NCBI GenBank assembly: GCA_030747575.1
Contig: JASLKI010000388.1
Coordinates: 1 to 17,969, forward strand
Direction: 5' to 3'
Length of the DNA stretch: 17,969 nucleotides
Origin: Verrucomicrobiota bacterium
Lineage (GTDB): Bacteria; Verrucomicrobiota; Verrucomicrobiia; Limisphaerales; UBA1096
This document shows positions 14,632 through 17,969 of the stretch, in pieces. How positions within the stretch are numbered: position 1 is the first letter of the stretch; every line of letters starts with the position of its first letter. The translations under genes and the position numbers were made by a program. The notes beneath the pieces are model-generated. The model did not search any database. It worked only from the letters and a program-made list of their open reading frames with translations, and had not been told where the DNA came from.

Positions 14632-16008
14632 TCACTTGCCCAAGCGCCTAGCCACGTAACAGTGGATGACCCCCTTGCTGGTGCTGGTGTAAAGGCGGCC
14701 ATCGGCGACAGCCAAACCAAACACTTCGCCATCGGCCACACCAACCCAAAGCTGGCTGCCGTCTTTCGCACTGTAAGCCGCCACCTCATTGTGGCCGCCG
14801 GTGATGAGCGTCTGCCCTGCGATGACCATGCTGAGCGATTGACTGCTCGGCACCCGCCACGCGAAACATTCCTGCATCGCGGACTGCACCTCGTCGAGTT
14901 GCTTCCCCAGTTTGCCGGCTTCCTTTAAAATCTGGGTTTGCCTCTCACCGGCCTTCACTTTTTTCAATTCACCCTGAAGTTTGCCCAGCCGGCTTTTCAG
15001 CGGACGCCGCTTGCGGGCGAGGTCGAGGTATCGGCTCCGGTCCAGTGCGCTCAAGTCCGTGTCGCTCTGGAGGAAGGATCGCGACGGGGTGACGATCATG
15101 TGGTTGCCCTTGAACGTGGCGAGTTGATCCGACTGGTTTGACTCGACGAAACCAAGCGTGCCGGTTTTCCCTGGGCCAAACACCAGATTGTCGCCGGTCA
15201 ACAGCGCGTACGTACCGCCCTGCCCGCTCACGACGCGAATGCGTTTGCCATCTGCGCGGTTAAGCACGACTGGGTTGTTGCGACCAGCCGGGACATAGAG
15301 CCGCGTGTGCGACGCGAGCATATAACCCTGCGCCGGCAGGTCGGTCTGTTTTTGCTGCCACTTGATTTTGCCGGTGTCAGCCTCGATCGCGGTGATTAGC
15401 ACGCCCTCGGAAGGGAACATCCCGGCGGCGCAGTAAGCCAGGTCACCGATGACGACGATACCAGTCCGCAGCGGCCAGCGAGAAATGATCCGCGAGTTGC
15501 CGGGAATACGGTAGTCCCTAGAGCCAAGCTGCGTCTTCCAAATCAACGTGCCGCTCTTGGCGTCGAGACAGTAGGCGTGACCGTCGTCAGAGCCGATGAA
15601 AACGCGCCCCACGGCGATGGTCGGGGCAAGGCGCACCGGCCCCTCGGTGAAAAACGTCCAGCGTTGCACGCCGGTGGCGGCGTCGAGACAGTAGATTTTA
15701 TCGTCCGCCGACGAGCCGTAATAGAGCAGTCCATCGGCGATAACGGGGTGGTAGGCGTAGTCAAAGATTTGTCGCGACTTCAAGTCGTACACCTTGTTCC
15801 ATCCGTCCCACTTGGCCTCGCCACGCCAAGCGGGACGTGGAGCGTGCCTGGAGCGATGCACCCACCCGTCGGTGAACGGCGCAAGCAACGATTCCCTGGC
15901 CACTCCGGTACGGGCGTAGTCGTGCTGGTAAGTCGGCCAGTCCGCCGCTTGGCCAAGCGCAATCAGTCCGAACAGGCAAATAGCTGGAAAGTGTCGAGGT
16001 GAAATCAT
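14632..16008 (-). CDS. Secreted PQQ-type beta-propeller with coiled-coil insertion
   Basis: The protein has 458 residues. Residues 1-21 are a signal peptide (cleavage after GQA). ADWPTYQHDYARTG opens a PQQ-like propeller with blades ending in motifs such as KIYCLDAATGVQRW (104-117), HAYCLDAKSGTLIW (144-157) and ITAIEADTGKIKW (205-217). A charged helical stretch at about 322-382, with heptad-like Leu/Ile spacing, interrupts the propeller before the last blades (GGHNEVAAYSAKDGSQLWVG, GRLYTSTSKGVIHCY). The insertion may mediate pairing with another protein. It is probably periplasmic; the ligand and activity are unknown. It leads an operon with a second propeller and a membrane protein. Confidence 0.88.
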   Translation of the reverse strand: MISPRHFPAICLFGLIALGQAADWPTYQHDYARTGVARESLLAPFTDGWVHRSRHAPRPAWRGEAKWDGWNKVYDLKSRQIFDYAYHPVIADGLLYYGSSADDKIYCLDAATGVQRWTFFTEGPVRLAPTIAVGRVFIGSDDGHAYCLDAKSGTLIWKTQLGSRDYRIPGNSRIISRWPLRTGIVVIGDLAYCAAGMFPSEGVLITAIEADTGKIKWQQKQTDLPAQGYMLASHTRLYVPAGRNNPVVLNRADGKRIRVVSGQGGTYALLTGDNLVFGPGKTGTLGFVESNQSDQLATFKGNHMIVTPSRSFLQSDTDLSALDRSRYLDLARKRRPLKSRLGKLQGELKKVKAGERQTQILKEAGKLGKQLDEVQSAMQECFAWRVPSSQSLSMVIAGQTLITGGHNEVAAYSAKDGSQLWVGVADGEVFGLAVADGRLYTSTSKGVIHCYVARRLGK

Positions 16009-16132
16009 GGTTAAAAACTGTTATCGCTCTGGGGTTTTTTAGGCAGTTGACGGCGGGGGCGCAATGTAAACCCGCCAAAAACGGCAATCGGCGAGCAAGT
16101 TTAACATATATTCTGCTTAGTTTTGTGGCGTG
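16009..16132. promoter_or_regulatory. Divergent intergenic region
   Basis: The propeller operon and the frameshifted membrane-protein gene read away from this 124-base gap, so it should hold promoters for both. A 6-bp inverted repeat (GGCGGG and CCCGCC) lies at about 16052-16076. TATATT near 16107-16112 and, on the other strand, GATAAC near 16019-16024 are possible -10 elements, but their -35 partners are poor. Confidence 0.35.
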
Positions 16133-16476
16133 ATGTTGGCTTTGGGAACAGGAATGATTGTTTTGATGGTGACAACGGGCGTTTGCCTTGGGCTTGCCCG
16201 TGGCTGGTTTGGGTTTCGCTGCGGCACAAGGGGCGGGTGTTTAGCGAAACCAATCGCGAATATTTCCAAAATCTCCTGTACCGCTCTGAGAGCGCCGAGG
16301 CCGCGCAACGGCGGATCGACGGCGAATTGGCGAGCTTGGCCAAACGGATCGGCGAAAACACCCAAGCGCTCGCCGCGTCGCTAAACACCACGCGGGATGC
16401 CGGGGAACCGGCGTTCGGGCTACCACCTTCTGAGCCGGGCACAGCTTCAAACAAGGGGCAGTTGATTTTCTTTTGA
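16133..16476 (+). pseudogene. Membrane/coiled-coil protein gene with apparent frameshift
   Basis: From the ATG at 16133 one frame encodes a hydrophobic helix (MLALGTGMIVLMVTTGV and on to about RGWFGFRC). After about 16220 coding character jumps to the frame that reads RHKGRVFSETNREYFQNLL and then a charged helix AAQRRIDGELASLAKRIGEN, ending at TGA 16474-16476. The hydrophobic frame runs on without sense and stops at 16384. Joining the two around 16217-16222 (one base missing) gives a plausible protein of about 114 residues: one membrane anchor plus a cytoplasmic coiled coil. I find no slippery heptamer there, so programmed frameshifting is unlikely; a real mutation or a sequencing or assembly error is more likely. 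It precedes the AAA+ gene by 71 bases on the same strand. Family unknown. Confidence 0.55.
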
Positions 16477-16547
16477 CAACGGCCAAAATCGTGCCAGCTT
16501 GCTTTGCGCGCTGCCCCGCAGCCAACTGAGCATTCCTTCAAACAAAG

Positions 16548-17969
16548 ATGAAACGGCTTTTTTCGAAAAACAGCCTGCGTGTCCCTGTCGCTATTGCCAT
16601 CGCGACTTTTGTTTCCACCCCCGTGCAGGCGGCCTCCAACCTCAAGACGTTAGTCAAGTCCTGCTTCGTCCTCCACGACCCCTCGGGCAAGTACGACATC
16701 AGCCCCGAATGGGAGGAGCCGGCCAAGGTCATGGGCGGCCTGCCAATCCTCCCGGATCTGACCAAGCGCATCAAGGACGTCATAACCGCGGACCACGGCA
16801 ACAAGTCGGTGCTGATCGTCGGCGACGCCTCATCGGCCTACCGCTATTACCTCGCCAGCCTGGCAGTGAGTGGTGATCCCGACTTGGCCAAGTTCGCCCA
16901 TCTCGAGATCGACCTGCCGAAAATCGTCGAGGGCCACACGCTGCTTGGCCAAGTGCAGGAATATTGGCAGAAACAAATCAGCAATCCGGCGCTTGGCGAA
17001 GATATTATTCTCTACATCACCAACCTCAGCTCGATGATTGGGCTCGGCGCGTCGAACCGCTCCTCCACCGGCGTGGAGACGTTGTTCGCGCCGAACATCC
17101 AGGGCGGCAAGATGCGCAGCATCGCGTTCATCGACTACTTTAACTACTCGCGCGTGCGCTCCGACAACAATTACGTCATCAACTCCTTCGGCGACACCGT
17201 GTTCCTGCCTGAGTACGGGAACGACGACATCAACGGTATCCTGCTCAACTACGCCCGCGCCTACATCCCTCAGTTGAAGTTGACCGAGGCTCACGTCAAC
17301 TACATCAAGGGCACCATCGGCTACTACCAACCCAACAAGCCGGAACCGCAGCGGACCCTCACAGTGTTCAAGGAACTGGTCACGATGATGCAGGAGGCAG
17401 TGGCAAAGAGCGGCCAGTTCGTGATGGACAAGGCCACTCTCAAGGCCGCCTCGATGAAAGCTGCCCAGGTACCGGACTGGATCATCCAGAAGGATTTCTC
17501 CATTCTCAAGGCGTTGCCGGGTGAAATTCGGTCGCGGTTCATCGGGCAGAACGAGGCGGTCAACGGTGTCGTGAGGCTGTCGCGCATCGGCTACGGCGGC
17601 GGGCGGACCGACGAAAAGCCGGTCGCCAGCATCATGTTTGCCGGGCCGACCGGTACCGGCAAAACATACCTCTCCAAGCTGCTGTCCAAGAACCTTGGCT
17701 TGAAAATGATCACCATGGACATGACTACCTACCGCAGCTCCGTCAGCATGGACCGCTTCCTCTCCGTCATGACCGACAACCTGACGATCAACCCCCACGC
17801 CGTGTACGTGTTTGAGGAAATTGACAAGGCCAACGTGCAGGTGCTCGACAGGCTTTACTTCCTGCTCGACGAGGGCATTTTTTACGACCGAAACCAAAAG
17901 CCGATGTACGCGCGGGGCTGCTTCGTCATCATGACCACCAACGCCGGCTACGATGTCATTGTCAAAAAT
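16548..17969 (+). CDS. Signal-peptide-bearing Clp/Hsp100-like AAA+ protein with degenerate first AAA module (C-terminus beyond window)
   Basis: The first 474 residues are present. Residues 1-28 look like a Sec signal peptide (KRLFSKNSLR, hydrophobic VAIAIATFV, cleavage after VQA). Residues about 55-300 align in order with the ClpA/ClpB first AAA domain: VLIVGDASSAYR (88-99) replaces a Walker A, IVEGHTLLGQVQEYW follows, and IILYITNLSSMIGLG (153-167) replaces a Walker B, with T158-N159 where Asp-Glu should be. The second domain begins at RFIGQNEAV and has an intact Walker A GPTGTGKT (366-373) and Walker B VYVFEEIDKA (419-428, Glu423 for the usual Asp), then RGCFVIMTTNAG. The GYVG pore loop, the ClpB middle coiled coil and the Clp N-domain are absent. 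Its role is unknown. If the signal peptide is not used, M62 is an alternative start just before the AAA homology. Confidence 0.85.
   Translation, partial: MKRLFSKNSLRVPVAIAIATFVSTPVQAASNLKTLVKSCFVLHDPSGKYDISPEWEEPAKVMGGLPILPDLTKRIKDVITADHGNKSVLIVGDASSAYRYYLASLAVSGDPDLAKFAHLEIDLPKIVEGHTLLGQVQEYWQKQISNPALGEDIILYITNLSSMIGLGASNRSSTGVETLFAPNIQGGKMRSIAFIDYFNYSRVRSDNNYVINSFGDTVFLPEYGNDDINGILLNYARAYIPQLKLTEAHVNYIKGTIGYYQPNKPEPQRTLTVFKELVTMMQEAVAKSGQFVMDKATLKAASMKAAQVPDWIIQKDFSILKALPGEIRSRFIGQNEAVNGVVRLSRIGYGGGRTDEKPVASIMFAGPTGTGKTYLSKLLSKNLGLKMITMDMTTYRSSVSMDRFLSVMTDNLTINPHAVYVFEEIDKANVQVLDRLYFLLDEGIFYDRNQKPMYARGCFVIMTTNAGYDVIVKN
16883..16953. repeat. Two exact CTTGGCCAAG palindromes 51 bases apart
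   Basis: Copies at 16883-16892 and 16944-16953 lie inside the AAA+ gene. They are read as LAK and LGQ respectively, so the same DNA word appears in two different frames within one gene. Confidence 0.8.

Noticed and set aside
16205..16235. Programmed -1 frameshift in the membrane/coiled-coil gene
   Set aside because: No X XXY YYZ slippery heptamer in the right register and no obvious downstream structure; mutation or sequence error is simpler.
16481..16496. Possible minus-strand sigma-54 promoter TGGCACG-N4-TGGCC with GG-N10-GC spacing
   Set aside because: The -24 part is perfect but the -12 part is poor (TGGCC for TTGCW). It would drive transcription antisense to the frameshifted gene, with no gene to express, so chance is more likely.
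16830..17897. Minus-strand open frame of 355 codons opposite the AAA+ gene
   Set aside because: Its composition (Val/His/Asp/Gly-rich, no motif) is that of an antisense shadow; the plus strand encodes the recognisable AAA+ domains.

Overview
The window is GC-rich, densely packed bacterial DNA holding 19 protein-coding genes, two of them cut by the window edges, plus one probably frameshifted gene. Gene content points to a diderm, heterotrophic member of the Planctomycetes-Verrucomicrobia-Chlamydiae superphylum, most likely Verrucomicrobiota. The clues are a planctomycete-type cytochrome c fused to leucine-rich repeats, secreted ThuA-like and PQQ-propeller proteins with signal peptides, apolipoprotein N-acyltransferase, and RpoN. 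The phylum is an inference from gene style; there is no rRNA or other marker to prove it. I saw no tRNA, rRNA, CRISPR array or transposase.

Layout. 1-2426 (minus): lnt followed by the start of a DUF58/vWA gene that runs off the left edge. 2410-4682 (plus): a compact run of a secreted ThuA-like protein, a cyclophilin, a 70-residue unknown and a Nudix hydrolase. 4679-5736 (minus): a TPR protein, a Rieske ferredoxin and a small coiled-coil protein, with overlapping or near-touching ends. 5737-6106: a gene-free stretch with two adjacent hairpins, one a perfect 13-bp inverted repeat. 6107-8994 (minus): rpoN, then the cytochrome c/LRR/metal-binding fusion protein. 9174-9956 (plus): a YycJ-like metallo-beta-lactamase-fold hydrolase. 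9981-12297 (minus): a 2-oxoglutarate-semialdehyde-type aldehyde dehydrogenase and a polyprenol-phosphate-mannose-synthase-type glycosyltransferase, one base apart. 12424-12981 (plus): an HD-domain hydrolase. 12948-16008 (minus): two secreted PQQ-type beta-propellers and a small membrane protein, overlapping end to end. 16133-16476 (plus): a membrane/coiled-coil gene with an apparent frameshift. 16548 to the right edge (plus): a Clp/Hsp100-related AAA+ protein with a signal peptide.

Two observations stand out. First, the AAA+ protein at the right edge looks exported. Its first AAA module has lost Walker A and Walker B residues, and the second keeps GPTGTGKT but lacks the GYVG pore loop, a combination that recalls eukaryotic torsins. 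Second, the 10-bp palindrome CTTGGCCAAG occurs 11 times in 18 kb, where about 0.02 copies are expected. It is read as LAK, LGQ or AWPS depending on frame, so it is selected or propagated as DNA rather than as peptide; it resembles an iterated palindrome such as cyanobacterial HIP1.
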